The notes: generated by a model from the letters alone, not told the origin. DNA of 64,000 nucleotides from Mucilaginibacter terrigena (GCF_004168255.1 NZ_SEWG01000001.1:496001-560000); one strand, 5' to 3'. Shown: positions 51,452 through 59,879, numbered from the stretch's first letter. Program-made: numbers and translations.

Positions 51452-52504
51452 ATGGCAATTCACGAAATATATATGCAGCGCTGCCTGGAATTGGCCGCTT
51501 TAGGCGCAGGCAGGGTTAGTCCGAACCCGATGGTTGGCGCCGTGATAGTTCATGAGGGCAAGATAATAGGCGAGGGCTACCACCAAAAATACGGCGAAGC
51601 CCATGCCGAGGTAAATGCCGTTAACATGGTGATTGCCAACTACGATAACCACGCCGACCTGCTGCTGCACAGCACCATTTATGTTTCGCTGGAACCCTGC
51701 GCGCATTATGGCAAAACACCGCCTTGTGCCGATCTGATTATTAAACACCGCATCCCAAAAGTAGTGGTTGGCTGCCGCGACCCGTTTGCCCGGGTGGATG
51801 GTAAAGGGATTGAAAAGCTAAAGGCGGCAGGAGTAGAGGTTACAGTAGGCATGTTGGAAAAAGAATGCCGGTGGCTAAACCGTCGCTTTTTTACCCGTGT
51901 GCAAAAGCAAAGGCCGTATATCATATTAAAATGGGCGCAAACCGCCGATGGCTTTTTTGCCCCGGCAGATGGCAGCCAGCACTGGATCACCGGCCCCGAG
52001 AGCCGCAAGCTGGTTCACCAATGGCGCGCCGAAGAGGATGCCATACTGGTTGGCAAGAACACCATACTGGCCGATAACCCGCAGTTGAATGTGCGCTACG
52101 CCGAAGGCAATTCGCCAAAGCGGGTGGTGATTGATCGAAGACTGGAGTTGAGTAAAACTTTAAATGTTTTTGACCAATCGGTTGAAACATTGATATTTAA
52201 CGAAGTAAAAACCGATATTGATGGTAAGAATAAATATATTGCCCTGGAAGATTTTGACCGCTTTGTACCGCAGTATATCTTGTTCCAGTTGTACCTGCAG
52301 GATCTGCAGTCGGTAATTATTGAGGGTGGGGCGCACACATTAAACTCGTTTATTGATGCGGGTTTGTGGGATGAAGCACGTATTTTTACAGGGCCGTCTG
52401 TATTGCAAAACGGGATAAAAGCGCCGGTTGTAATTGGCACCAATGCCGGTGAATATGCCGTTGGCGCCGATAGCTTACAGATAGTAACCAATCTGCCTAC
52501 ATAA
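51452..52504 (+). CDS. ribD: Riboflavin biosynthesis deaminase/reductase
   Basis: The 350-residue bifunctional enzyme catalyses the second and third steps of riboflavin synthesis: deamination of the pyrimidine ring and reduction of the ribosyl side chain. Deaminase domain: zinc ligands in GEAHAEVNAVN (His, residue ~52) and EPCAHYGKTPPC (two Cys, ~78-89). Reductase domain: ILKWAQTADGFFA (~155-167), AEEDAILVGKNTILADNPQL and IIEGGAHTLNSFIDAGLWDE (~290-309). Both active sites are intact. The mRNA is probably leaderless. Confidence 0.95.
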   Translation: MAIHEIYMQRCLELAALGAGRVSPNPMVGAVIVHEGKIIGEGYHQKYGEAHAEVNAVNMVIANYDNHADLLLHSTIYVSLEPCAHYGKTPPCADLIIKHRIPKVVVGCRDPFARVDGKGIEKLKAAGVEVTVGMLEKECRWLNRRFFTRVQKQRPYIILKWAQTADGFFAPADGSQHWITGPESRKLVHQWRAEEDAILVGKNTILADNPQLNVRYAEGNSPKRVVIDRRLELSKTLNVFDQSVETLIFNEVKTDIDGKNKYIALEDFDRFVPQYILFQLYLQDLQSVIIEGGAHTLNSFIDAGLWDEARIFTGPSVLQNGIKAPVVIGTNAGEYAVGADSLQIVTNLPT

Positions 52505-52515
52505 CCTATTAAACA

Positions 52516-53379
52516 ATGTTGTACGTTTTTTTAAGTATTTGCTGCAGCGTTATTGTTTCTATACTGCTGAAACTTGCCCGGCGCTACCAGATAGACATTT
52601 TTCAGGCCATTACCTGGAATTACAGCATGGCTATACTGCTTACCTGGCTGTTTTTTAAACCGCAGGTACAAACATTCAGCTTTAGCCAGGCACCGTTAGG
52701 CATTTATATTGCCGTAGGCATTTTGCTCCCGCTGATCTTCTGGATCATGGCAGCATCGGTACGGGTGGCGGGTATTGTACGCACGGATGTGGCCCAAAGG
52801 CTGTCGCTGTTTATACCCCTGCTGGCGTCATTTTTATTATTTGGCGACCACCTTAACACGCTAAAAGCAATAGGGATAATTATAGGCTTTGCCGCGATAC
52901 TGTGTTCTATACCGTGGCAAAAGCAAACGGCAAACCGCAAGGTGCTGTCAAACGCCTGGATCTATCTGCTCATTGTATTTTTTGGTTTTGGTGCTATAGA
53001 TATCCTGTTTAAAAAAGTAGCGGCCTTTACGGCCATCCCTTATACAACATCCTTGTTTTTTATATATCTGCTGGCGTTCGCGATATCGTTTATCAGCCTG
53101 CTTGTAAAAGTATTTACCAAACAAAGCCGCATCAAATGGCCGCACTTAATGTTTGGGTGGATTTTGGGTGTGGCTAATTTTGGCAACATCCTGTTTTACC
53201 TTAAAGCGCATACCGCGTTATCCAAAAGCCCTTCAACCGTGTTTTCGGCCATGAATATCGGCGTAATAGCACTGGGCACCCTCGTAGGCTTAGTAGTATT
53301 TAACGAACGCCTGAGCATACTTAACAAAATTGGTGTGGCGCTGGCCGTTGTGGCCATTGTAGTAATTACTGTTTCTTAA
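52516..53379 (+). CDS. EamA-family (DMT) transporter
   Basis: The 287-residue membrane protein has about ten transmembrane helices in two EamA-like halves. The second half shows the family ending with a short charged loop (NERLSILNKIGVALAVVAIV). DMT proteins export amino acids, metabolites or drugs by proton exchange; no substrate can be named. It lies 11 bp after ribD and 7 bp before the YigZ gene, all on one strand. Confidence 0.85.
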   Translation: MLYVFLSICCSVIVSILLKLARRYQIDIFQAITWNYSMAILLTWLFFKPQVQTFSFSQAPLGIYIAVGILLPLIFWIMAASVRVAGIVRTDVAQRLSLFIPLLASFLLFGDHLNTLKAIGIIIGFAAILCSIPWQKQTANRKVLSNAWIYLLIVFFGFGAIDILFKKVAAFTAIPYTTSLFFIYLLAFAISFISLLVKVFTKQSRIKWPHLMFGWILGVANFGNILFYLKAHTALSKSPSTVFSAMNIGVIALGTLVGLVVFNERLSILNKIGVALAVVAIVVITVS

Positions 53380-53386
53380 CCGACTG

Positions 53387-54001
53387 ATGCTTTTCGACGA
53401 TACTTACAAAACCATCGCCCAACCTGCGGAAAGTATCTTTCGCGACCGTGGCAGTAAATTCCTGGGGTATGCTTACCCGGTTACATCGGATAACGATCTC
53501 AAAGCCATCGTAGCCAGCCTGAAAGCCGAACACCCCAAAGCCAATCACCATTGCTGGGCAATTCGGCTGGGGATAGATCGCTCCGTTTTTCGCGTAAACG
53601 ACGATGGAGAACCATCCGGCACCGCGGGCAGGCCGATACTAAACACACTGCTTTCCCGCAATATCACCAATGTGCTGGTAGTAGTGGTACGTTATTTCGG
53701 CGGTACGCTGCTTGGTGTGCCCGGCCTGATAAACGCCTATAAAACCGCTACCGAAATGGCCCTTGATGCCGCGCAGGTGATAGAAAAAACGGTGAACGAC
53801 ATTTACACCATCACCTTTGATTATGTGCAGATGAATGATGTAATGCGCATTATAAAAGACGAACAGCTGCAGATCCTGGAGCAACTATCCGAACTGAATT
53901 GCACCATCAAGTTCTCAGTACGTAAAACGCAGGTAGAAGGAGTAATGAGCAAGCTGAACAAAGTGAGCGGGGTAAAGACGGTTTATAATTACAGTGGGTA
54001 G
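53387..54001 (+). CDS. YigZ/IMPACT-family protein
   Basis: This 204-residue protein has the UPF0029 signature: SIFRDRGSKFLGYAYPV (residues ~17-33), HHCWAIRLG (~54-62), NDDGEPSGTAGRPILNTL (~71-88) and VVVVRYFGGTLLGVPGLI (~96-113). A C-terminal ferredoxin-like domain follows. YigZ is linked to translation or stress; its catalytic activity is not settled. It is last in the ribD-EamA-YigZ run. Confidence 0.93.
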   Translation: MLFDDTYKTIAQPAESIFRDRGSKFLGYAYPVTSDNDLKAIVASLKAEHPKANHHCWAIRLGIDRSVFRVNDDGEPSGTAGRPILNTLLSRNITNVLVVVVRYFGGTLLGVPGLINAYKTATEMALDAAQVIEKTVNDIYTITFDYVQMNDVMRIIKDEQLQILEQLSELNCTIKFSVRKTQVEGVMSKLNKVSGVKTVYNYSG

Positions 54002-54069
54002 AAAAATCGTCATGCCGTCCGTTGGATAACGGATCGGCACCTCTCGTGAAAAGTGTACTACTATATTCA

Positions 54070-54215
54070 TCCGCCCGCTCTGACCTTTTACCCCACGCTT
54101 TTAAAAATCCTGTAATCGTATAAATCCTAAAAATCCCGGTTCAGACAAATACGGTATGTTCAGACAAAATCCCATCAATCTTAAAAATCCCATAAATCCC
54201 GGTTCAGCTTCTCAC
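54070..54215. repeat. Degenerate AAAATCC tract upstream of mgtE
   Basis: Most of the 238-bp gap between the YigZ gene and mgtE consists of imperfect repeats such as TTAAAAATCC, ATAAATCCC, CCCGGTTCAG (twice) and GTTCAGACAAA (twice). A REP-like pair (GTCCGTTGGATAACGGATCGG, 54018-54038) lies at its start. No gene or Mg-sensor riboswitch (M-box) is recognised. Confidence 0.5.
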
Positions 54216-54239
54216 TAAAATTGCTTATTTTGCCTGCAT

Positions 54240-55589
54240 ATGCAATCTTTTGAAATAGATAAAACCGACCTGCTGCGCATTAAAACCGCCCTTGATGGTG
54301 ATGATGCTGAATTACAGGAGGTTCTGAAGGATTACCATGCTTCGGAGATTGCCATACTGTTTGAAAAGCTTCCGCAGGAAGCAAAAGAGCGCATCATCAA
54401 CACCCTGTCGACCGAGATAGCTTCTGAAGTGATCTCGGAAATGACCGAGGAATCGCACCCGGAAGACTTGTTGATCAGCCTTCATCCCGAGAAACGATCT
54501 GACATTGTTGAGGAGATGGATTATGACGTGGCCACGGATATCATCTCGCAGCTTGACGAACAGGACCAGCAGGAGATATTAGAGGATATCGACCAGGAAG
54601 ATGCTACCAGTATCCGCGCGCTGTTAAGTTACCACGAAGACACCGCCGGTGGTTTGATGAACTCGGAGGTTATTTGCGTGAACATTAACTTGGATAAAAA
54701 AGGCGCGCTGGACGAGATCATCCGCCAGTCGGAAGAAATGGAGGAGTTTTATACCATTTACGTGGTAGATGATCATAAAACCCTGCAGGGCATTGTATCA
54801 ATAAAAGATATTATTAAGGCCCGCAGCGAGGCTAAAGTGCGCGATCTGGTACAGGCCGATTTTGTATACGTTAAGGCCGAGCTTGACCAGGAAGAGGTAG
54901 CCAAACTCATTTCACAATATAACCTTACCACCATCCCCGTGGTAGATGATGATATGAAATTGCTGGGCCGCATTACAGTTGATGATATCATCGACGTTAT
55001 GGAAGCCGAGAATACAGAGGATATATTGAAAATCTCGGGTGTATCGGAAGATGAGGAACTGAGCGGTAACTGGCAGGATGCCGTGAAAAGCCGTTTGCCC
55101 TGGCTGATAGTAAACCTTGGCACCGCTTTTTTAGCGGCATCGGTTATCAGGCAGTTTACACATGTAGAAGAGGAACTGCCCATTATTGTAGCTTATGTAA
55201 CCATTATAGGCGGTATGGGCGGTAATGCAGCTACACAGGCGCTTGCTGTAACGGTAAGGCGTATATCGTTAAGCGACCTTAGCGACAGGCAAACTTACCG
55301 CACCGTTATAAAAGAATTTTTGGTAGGATTGATAAATGGCGGCGCCAACGGGCTTATTGTATTGATATTCGCGATATTTTACGATAAAAACCCCATGCTG
55401 GGGCTTGTGCTGTTTTTAGCCATGACCGGCAATTTAGTTGTAGCCGGTTTAACAGGCGCAGGCATCCCGCTGATATTGAAAAGGGTAGGGATTGACCCCG
55501 CCGTAGCATCATCCATCATCATTACCACTTTTACCGACTGTATTGGATTTTTACTGCCTTTGTGGCTTGCAAGCCAACTTTTATTATAA
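54240..55589 (+). CDS. mgtE: Magnesium transporter MgtE
   Basis: The 449-residue channel has the acidic N-domain (IISQLDEQDQQEILEDID, residues ~98-115), a CBS pair (~135-260, VVDDHKTLQGIVSIKDI; TTIPVVDDDMKLLGRITVDD) and five C-terminal transmembrane helices. The Mg-channel motif is GGMGGNAATQALAVTVR (~323-339) and the signature AMTGNLVVAGLTGAGIPLI follows. It forms a homodimer gated by intracellular Mg. Codons and composition match the core genome. Confidence 0.95.
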   Translation: MQSFEIDKTDLLRIKTALDGDDAELQEVLKDYHASEIAILFEKLPQEAKERIINTLSTEIASEVISEMTEESHPEDLLISLHPEKRSDIVEEMDYDVATDIISQLDEQDQQEILEDIDQEDATSIRALLSYHEDTAGGLMNSEVICVNINLDKKGALDEIIRQSEEMEEFYTIYVVDDHKTLQGIVSIKDIIKARSEAKVRDLVQADFVYVKAELDQEEVAKLISQYNLTTIPVVDDDMKLLGRITVDDIIDVMEAENTEDILKISGVSEDEELSGNWQDAVKSRLPWLIVNLGTAFLAASVIRQFTHVEEELPIIVAYVTIIGGMGGNAATQALAVTVRRISLSDLSDRQTYRTVIKEFLVGLINGGANGLIVLIFAIFYDKNPMLGLVLFLAMTGNLVVAGLTGAGIPLILKRVGIDPAVASSIIITTFTDCIGFLLPLWLASQLLL

Positions 55590-55611
55590 TTTTGAAAATA
55601 AAAATTATTGA

Positions 55612-55923
55612 ATGTTACATCCAACTTTTAAAGCACAATTGCCTGCGGTTTTAGGAATATTAAAAGCTCAAGGGATAAAATCTGCATATGCCTTTGGTTC
55701 CGTAGTAAGCGATAATTTTAATGAGAATAGTGATATTGACCTATTAATAGGTTTTGACGATGAATTAGAACCGCTTAAAAAGGGTGAAATTTGCTGGGAT
55801 ATACATGATAAATTAAGAGCATTATTTGAAAGAGAAGTGGATATTTTAGTTGAAGGTTCGCTAAAAAACCCCTTTTTTATTGAAGAGATAAATGAAAAAA
55901 AGCAATTGATATATGCAGCGTGA
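55612..55923 (+). CDS. MNT-domain nucleotidyltransferase (MntA-like antitoxin)
   Basis: The 103-residue minimal nucleotidyltransferase has AYAFGSVVSDNFNENSDIDLL (residues ~25-45) split as GS then DxD (SDIDLLIGF), the metal-binding pattern of MNT enzymes, plus a third acidic residue in REVDILVEGSL (~83-93). In characterised MNT-HEPN pairs, MntA adds AMP units to a tyrosine of the HEPN partner and so neutralises it. The gene is AT-rich, and its stop overlaps the HEPN start by 11 bp. Confidence 0.88.
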   Translation: MLHPTFKAQLPAVLGILKAQGIKSAYAFGSVVSDNFNENSDIDLLIGFDDELEPLKKGEICWDIHDKLRALFEREVDILVEGSLKNPFFIEEINEKKQLIYAA

Positions 55924-56245
55924 GGTTAAAAAATATCTGTTTGATATATTAAGCTGCGTGGAAAATATTGAGAACTTTATCGGCGGAAAGAAGGTCTATT
56001 CGGCTTTTGAAAGTAACTTAATGCTTCAGCAGGCAGTAGAAAGAAATATTGAAATTATTGGGGAAGCTGTAAATAATCTACTTAAAATAAATCCTGAAAT
56101 AGCTATAACCAGCGCCAGAAGAATGGTTGATGCCAGGAATAAGATCATTCACGGTTATGATGAGATTCAATTAGTTCAGATTTGGAATATAGTAGTTAAC
56201 CATTTGCCTTTGTTAAAAAACGAAGTTGAAAAACTTTTAAATTAA
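55913..56245 (+). CDS. HEPN-domain ribonuclease toxin (DUF86/HepT-like)
   Basis: The 110-residue helical protein has the HEPN core RNIEIIGEAVNNLLKIN (residues ~42-58) and the catalytic motif RNKIIHGY (R-x4-H-x-Y, ~81-88). Arg and His are required for RNA cleavage, and the Tyr is the AMPylation target in MntA-HepT systems. It overlaps the MNT gene by 11 bp, the usual order for this toxin-antitoxin type. Low GC suggests acquisition. Confidence 0.9.
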   Translation: MQREVKKYLFDILSCVENIENFIGGKKVYSAFESNLMLQQAVERNIEIIGEAVNNLLKINPEIAITSARRMVDARNKIIHGYDEIQLVQIWNIVVNHLPLLKNEVEKLLN

Positions 56246-56326
56246 ATATATACACGATACTAAAATTCTATTAATTAACTGAGGCAGTTTATTAATAGCT
56301 TATAATTATAACTAAAACTTGAATTA

Positions 56327-57343
56327 ATGACCGAAGTAAGATACGACTGGACGCAAGAAGAGATCTCGAAAATATACCACTCACCACTGCTCGACCTGAT
56401 ATTTAGGGCGGCTACCATACACCGCGAGAACGAGGATTATGCCGAGGTGCAGATAAGTTCGCTTATTTCTATTAAAACCGGCGGCTGCCCCGAAGATTGC
56501 GCTTACTGCCCGCAGGCGGCACGTTACAACACCGGCGTTGATGTGCATGCCATTATGCCTAAGGAAGAAGTTATCGCGGTAGCACAAAAAGCTAAGAATG
56601 GCGGCGCTTCGCGTTTATGCATGGGCGCGGCATGGCGCGAGGTACGCGACAACCGCGACTTTGACAAGGTTATTGACATGGTAAAAGCCGTAAATGCCAT
56701 GGATATGGAAGTTTGCTGCACGCTAGGCATGCTTACCGAGAGCCAGGCGCAACGTTTGGCCGATGCAGGCCTGTATGCTTATAACCACAATTTAGATACC
56801 TCTGAAGATGATTATAAGCGTATCATTACCACCCGTACTTATGACGACCGCCTACAAACGCTTGACCATGTTCGTAAGGCAAAGATCTCGGTTTGCAGCG
56901 GCGGTATTATCGGCCTTGGCGAAACCGCGCAAGACCGTATCTCGATGCTGAAAACATTATCCAATATGCCAAAACACCCCGAATCTGTGCCAATCAACGC
57001 GTTAGTGCCGGTACAGGGCACACCGCTGGCCGAGCAGCCACGCGTTTCGGTTTGGGATATGGTAAGGATGATTGCTACCGCCCGTATCATTATGCCAAAA
57101 ACGGTTGTAAGGCTTTCTGCAGGCCGTACCGAAATGAGCACCGTTGAACAGGCCATGTGCTTTATGGCAGGCGCCAACTCCATCTTCGCCGGCGAAAAAT
57201 TACTGACCACACCAAACCCATCATTTGATGAGGATATGGCCATGTTCCAGTTGCTGGGCTTAACACCGCGCAAAGCGTTTAAGAACGGTCGCCCCAACGT
57301 TTCCAAAGAAATTAAGGAAATGAGCATTAACGAGGTGATATAA
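56327..57343 (+). CDS. bioB: Biotin synthase
   Basis: This 338-residue radical-SAM enzyme inserts sulfur into dethiobiotin. The SAM cluster motif is GGCPEDCAYCPQAARYNTGV (CxxxCxxC, residues ~52-71, with the further YNTGV of BioB). The second-cluster cysteines and Arg fall in MGAAWREVRDN, MEVCCTLGMLTE and CSGGIIGLGE. The tail LTTPNPSFDEDMAMFQLLGL is typical. It is complete and sits between two AT-rich conflict modules with which it shares orientation. No other bio gene is in the window. Confidence 0.95.
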   Translation: MTEVRYDWTQEEISKIYHSPLLDLIFRAATIHRENEDYAEVQISSLISIKTGGCPEDCAYCPQAARYNTGVDVHAIMPKEEVIAVAQKAKNGGASRLCMGAAWREVRDNRDFDKVIDMVKAVNAMDMEVCCTLGMLTESQAQRLADAGLYAYNHNLDTSEDDYKRIITTRTYDDRLQTLDHVRKAKISVCSGGIIGLGETAQDRISMLKTLSNMPKHPESVPINALVPVQGTPLAEQPRVSVWDMVRMIATARIIMPKTVVRLSAGRTEMSTVEQAMCFMAGANSIFAGEKLLTTPNPSFDEDMAMFQLLGLTPRKAFKNGRPNVSKEIKEMSINEVI

Positions 57344-57350
57344 TAACATA

Positions 57351-58241
57351 ATGGCAAGGAAGAAATATGCTCTTACTGTCCCGTCCTTTGATGAACTATT
57401 GGTTCCTACTGTAAAAGCTTTAGTAAAATTAGGGGGATCTGGATCCGTTGAAGAAATTAATAATCTTGTATATGAAATAGCTAAAATTCCTGAAGCGGTT
57501 TTGCAAATACCTCATGGTGAAAGTGACACACGAAAAGAAGTTGATTATCGACTCGCATGGAGTAAAACTTATTTAAAGAAATTCGGTCTACTTGAAAATT
57601 CTTCTCGCGGAATTTGGGCATTATTAAAAGCTGATATTGATACTGCTAACCTTGATACAAACGAAATCGTAAGATATGTTCGAGAACAATCGACAGTTGA
57701 CAAACTCGAAAAAGGAAATGAAATCAGTTCGTCTAATGCTAAGGTTCAAAAAGAAGTTGAGGTAGAAGTAGAAAATACAGAGGTTTGGAAGGATAATTTA
57801 CTTGAAGTTCTATATAAAATTTCTCCTGCTGCTTTTGAAAGATTAGCCCAAAGAATTCTGCGCGAAAGCGGATTTTCACAGGTTGAGGTTACAGGTAAGG
57901 TCGGGGACGGCGGCATTGATGGCAAAGGTATTGTGAGGGTAAGCGGCTTATTAAGTTTTCATGTGATTTTTCAATGTAAACGATATAAAGGATCGGTTTC
58001 TCCAAGTCAAGTAAGAGATTTTAGAGGCGCGATGCAAGGTCGCGCAGATAAAGGTCTTATAATTACCACCGGAACATTTACGAAAGAGGCTATAAAAGAA
58101 GCAACGAGAGATGGTGCACCACCGATTGATTTAATAGATGGTGAACTTCTTTGTGATAAATTAAAAGAGCTTAAACTTGGCGTAGAAACTAAGCTTATTG
58201 AAGTTGTAGAAATTAAAAACGATTGGTTTACTAATCTATAG
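57351..58241 (+). CDS. Mrr-family type IV restriction endonuclease
   Basis: The 296-residue protein has an N-terminal Mrr_N winged-helix domain (residues ~5-95: ALTVPSFDELLVPTVKALVK; VDYRLAWSKTYLKKFGLLEN) and a C-terminal Mrr_cat PD-(D/E)xK domain (~155-275). Catalytic residues: Asp in VGDGGIDGKG and the QxK in FQCKRYKG, followed by SQVRDFRGAMQGRADKGLII. Mrr cleaves DNA bearing foreign methylation. It lies 7 bp after bioB, is AT-rich compared with it, and is probably acquired. Its 3' end runs into an inverted repeat over the next gene's start. Confidence 0.92.
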   Translation: MARKKYALTVPSFDELLVPTVKALVKLGGSGSVEEINNLVYEIAKIPEAVLQIPHGESDTRKEVDYRLAWSKTYLKKFGLLENSSRGIWALLKADIDTANLDTNEIVRYVREQSTVDKLEKGNEISSSNAKVQKEVEVEVENTEVWKDNLLEVLYKISPAAFERLAQRILRESGFSQVEVTGKVGDGGIDGKGIVRVSGLLSFHVIFQCKRYKGSVSPSQVRDFRGAMQGRADKGLIITTGTFTKEAIKEATRDGAPPIDLIDGELLCDKLKELKLGVETKLIEVVEIKNDWFTNL

Positions 58242-58256
58242 CGAAACCTAAAACAA

Positions 58257-58304
58257 AAATGCCATAACGTTTCTTTTATACAAAAACTAAACGTTATGGC
58301 ATTT
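58257..58304. repeat. 16-bp perfect inverted repeat over the EncFtn start codon
   Basis: AAATGCCATAACGTTT (58257-58272) is the exact reverse complement of AAACGTTATGGCATTT (58289-58304), with a 16-nt loop. The right arm contains the ATG (58296) and codons 2-3 of the ferritin-like gene, so the RNA hairpin would hide its start codon. Alternatively it is a scar of inverted duplication at the mrr junction. Confidence 0.9.
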
Positions 58305-58610
58305 GACCAATACCACGAACCACCTGAGGAGCTATCCCAGGAAACCCGCACTTTTGTACGCATGATCGTATCCCTGGGCGAAGAAGCCGAGGCCATCAAC
58401 TGGTACGAGCAGCGCATCTCGGTAGAGAAAGACAAACAGGCAAAAGCAATTATGGAGAACGCCCAGCACGAAGAGTTTAAACACTTTGGCATGGACCTGG
58501 AATTTTTGCTGCGCAAAAAACCAAAATGGCGCGAAACCCTGCAGGCTATTTTATTTAAGAAAGGCGATATTGTAGAGCTTGGCGAAAAGGGCGAAGAAGC
58601 TTCGGAATAA
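58296..58610 (+). CDS. Encapsulated-ferritin-like (EncFtn) protein, orphan
   Basis: The 104-residue protein aligns along its length with EncFtn: HEPPEELSQETRTFVRMIVS (residues ~7-26), then GEEAEAINWYEQRI (~28-41), ENAQHEEFKHFGMDLEFLLR (~54-73) and WRETLQAILFKKGDI. The iron ligands of the family (Glu in the first helix, Glu and His in EEFKH) are present. EncFtn forms an annular ferroxidase and normally works inside an encapsulin shell. No shell gene is adjacent, and the C-terminus (EKGEEASE) lacks a recognisable shell-targeting peptide. Confidence 0.85.
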   Translation: MAFDQYHEPPEELSQETRTFVRMIVSLGEEAEAINWYEQRISVEKDKQAKAIMENAQHEEFKHFGMDLEFLLRKKPKWRETLQAILFKKGDIVELGEKGEEASE

Positions 58611-58663
58611 TTTTTTTATTTTCAACCCGCTATCTGTCACTTTTAAGGCGGATGCGAGTTGTT

Positions 58664-59572
58664 ATGAATAAAACCTTAAAAACCTTAACATTTACGCTGA
58701 TGCTGTCCGGCATTGGTGTATGCTTCGCGCAAAATAAGATCGTCGTTTACCAGTCGGATTTTGGGTTGAAGGATGGCGCTGTATCTGAAATGAAAGGGGT
58801 GGCCATCGGCGTATCGCCAGATCTGAAACTGTACGACCTTACGCACGAGATCCCTGCCTACAACATCTGGGAGGCATCGTACCGCCTGTTCCAAACCGTA
58901 AGCTACTGGCCAAAGGGAACAGTGTTTGTTTCGGTAGTTGACCCCAGTGTGGGCACGGCGCGTAAATCGGTAGTGCTTAAAACCCAAACCGGCCAGTTTA
59001 TTGTAACACCCGATAACGGCACCTTAACGCTGGTCGCCGAAACGTACGGAATTGCCGGCCTCCGCGAGATAGACGAAAAAGTTAACCGCCGCCCCACATC
59101 AGGCAACTCCTTTACGTTTCACGGTCGCGATGTTTATTCGTACACTGCCGCCCGCCTGGCAGCAGGGGTGATCCCCTTTGAGCAGGTAGGGCCGGAGCTG
59201 CCAAAGCAAGTAGTAAGCATTCCTTATCAGAAGTCGGTTTTTGAAGGCGGCAAGCTAAAAGGCACCATTGATATTCACGATGTACAATATGGCAACATCT
59301 GGACAGATATCGACCAAAGCCTGGTTAAAAAGCTCGCCCCAAAATACGGTGAAGTGCTGCACCTGAAGATCTTTAACCAAGGCTTACTTGTACACGAAAG
59401 CGACGCGCCATACAGCGAAACATTTGGCAGCGTACCGCAGGGTAAGCCGCTTGTATATCTTAACAGCCTGATGCAATTATCATTCGCGCTAAACATGGGC
59501 AGCTTCGCCGATACTTATAAAATTGGCAGTGGGAGCGAGTGGAGTGTGGAGGTAAGTAAAACAGTGCAATAG
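58664..59572 (+). CDS. Exported SAM hydroxide adenosyltransferase (DUF62) family protein
   Basis: ATG 58664 (MNKTLKTLTFTLMLSGIGVCFAQ) gives a signal peptide, which I favour over ATG 58652. The mature part has the DUF62/SAM-hydrolase motifs: YQSDFGLKDGAVSEMKGV (residues ~29-46), FVSVVDPSVGTARKSVVL (~84-101), VTPDNGTLTLV, FHGRDVYSYTAARLA, and YGNIWTDID. The fold splits SAM to adenosine and methionine using hydroxide. An exported form is unusual because SAM is cytoplasmic. Total 302 residues. Confidence 0.88.
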   Translation: MNKTLKTLTFTLMLSGIGVCFAQNKIVVYQSDFGLKDGAVSEMKGVAIGVSPDLKLYDLTHEIPAYNIWEASYRLFQTVSYWPKGTVFVSVVDPSVGTARKSVVLKTQTGQFIVTPDNGTLTLVAETYGIAGLREIDEKVNRRPTSGNSFTFHGRDVYSYTAARLAAGVIPFEQVGPELPKQVVSIPYQKSVFEGGKLKGTIDIHDVQYGNIWTDIDQSLVKKLAPKYGEVLHLKIFNQGLLVHESDAPYSETFGSVPQGKPLVYLNSLMQLSFALNMGSFADTYKIGSGSEWSVEVSKTVQ

Positions 59573-59879
59573 TTATAGCAAGTCAAATAATTCCTGTTAT
59601 TGTAAAAAAGGATTCATAGGGTTGTGGTGGTATATAATTACCTTAATATCGACCCTTTTTAACACCAAATATAATTCTGTTTACATCTGAATAATGTGTA
59701 TAAATAATTAATTATCAGTTATTTAAGAAGATCATATCAATTCTTAATTCGTGATGATAATTATTGTATGGCTGCAAAATTATAGGTTTATACTTAGATG
59801 GGTACCAAATATAATTTTGTGTACAATTTTGTTAATTCATAACTTATTATTTTACAATAGGTTATGAAGTTTACATCTA
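59573..59879. other. AT-rich intergenic region with paired direct repeats
   Basis: No gene is seen in these 307 bp. ACCAAATATAATTCTGTTTAC at 59664-59684 recurs as ACCAAATATAATTTTGTGTAC (59805-59825), and TTTACATCT occurs at 59680 and 59871. Together they bracket ~200 bp. The pairs look like repeated binding sites or a short duplication; the region lies beyond the convergent ends of two genes. Confidence 0.5.

Noticed and set aside
54002-54239. Possible M-box Mg riboswitch before mgtE
   Set aside because: The gap is degenerate AAAATCC-type repeat; no conserved M-box core is seen.
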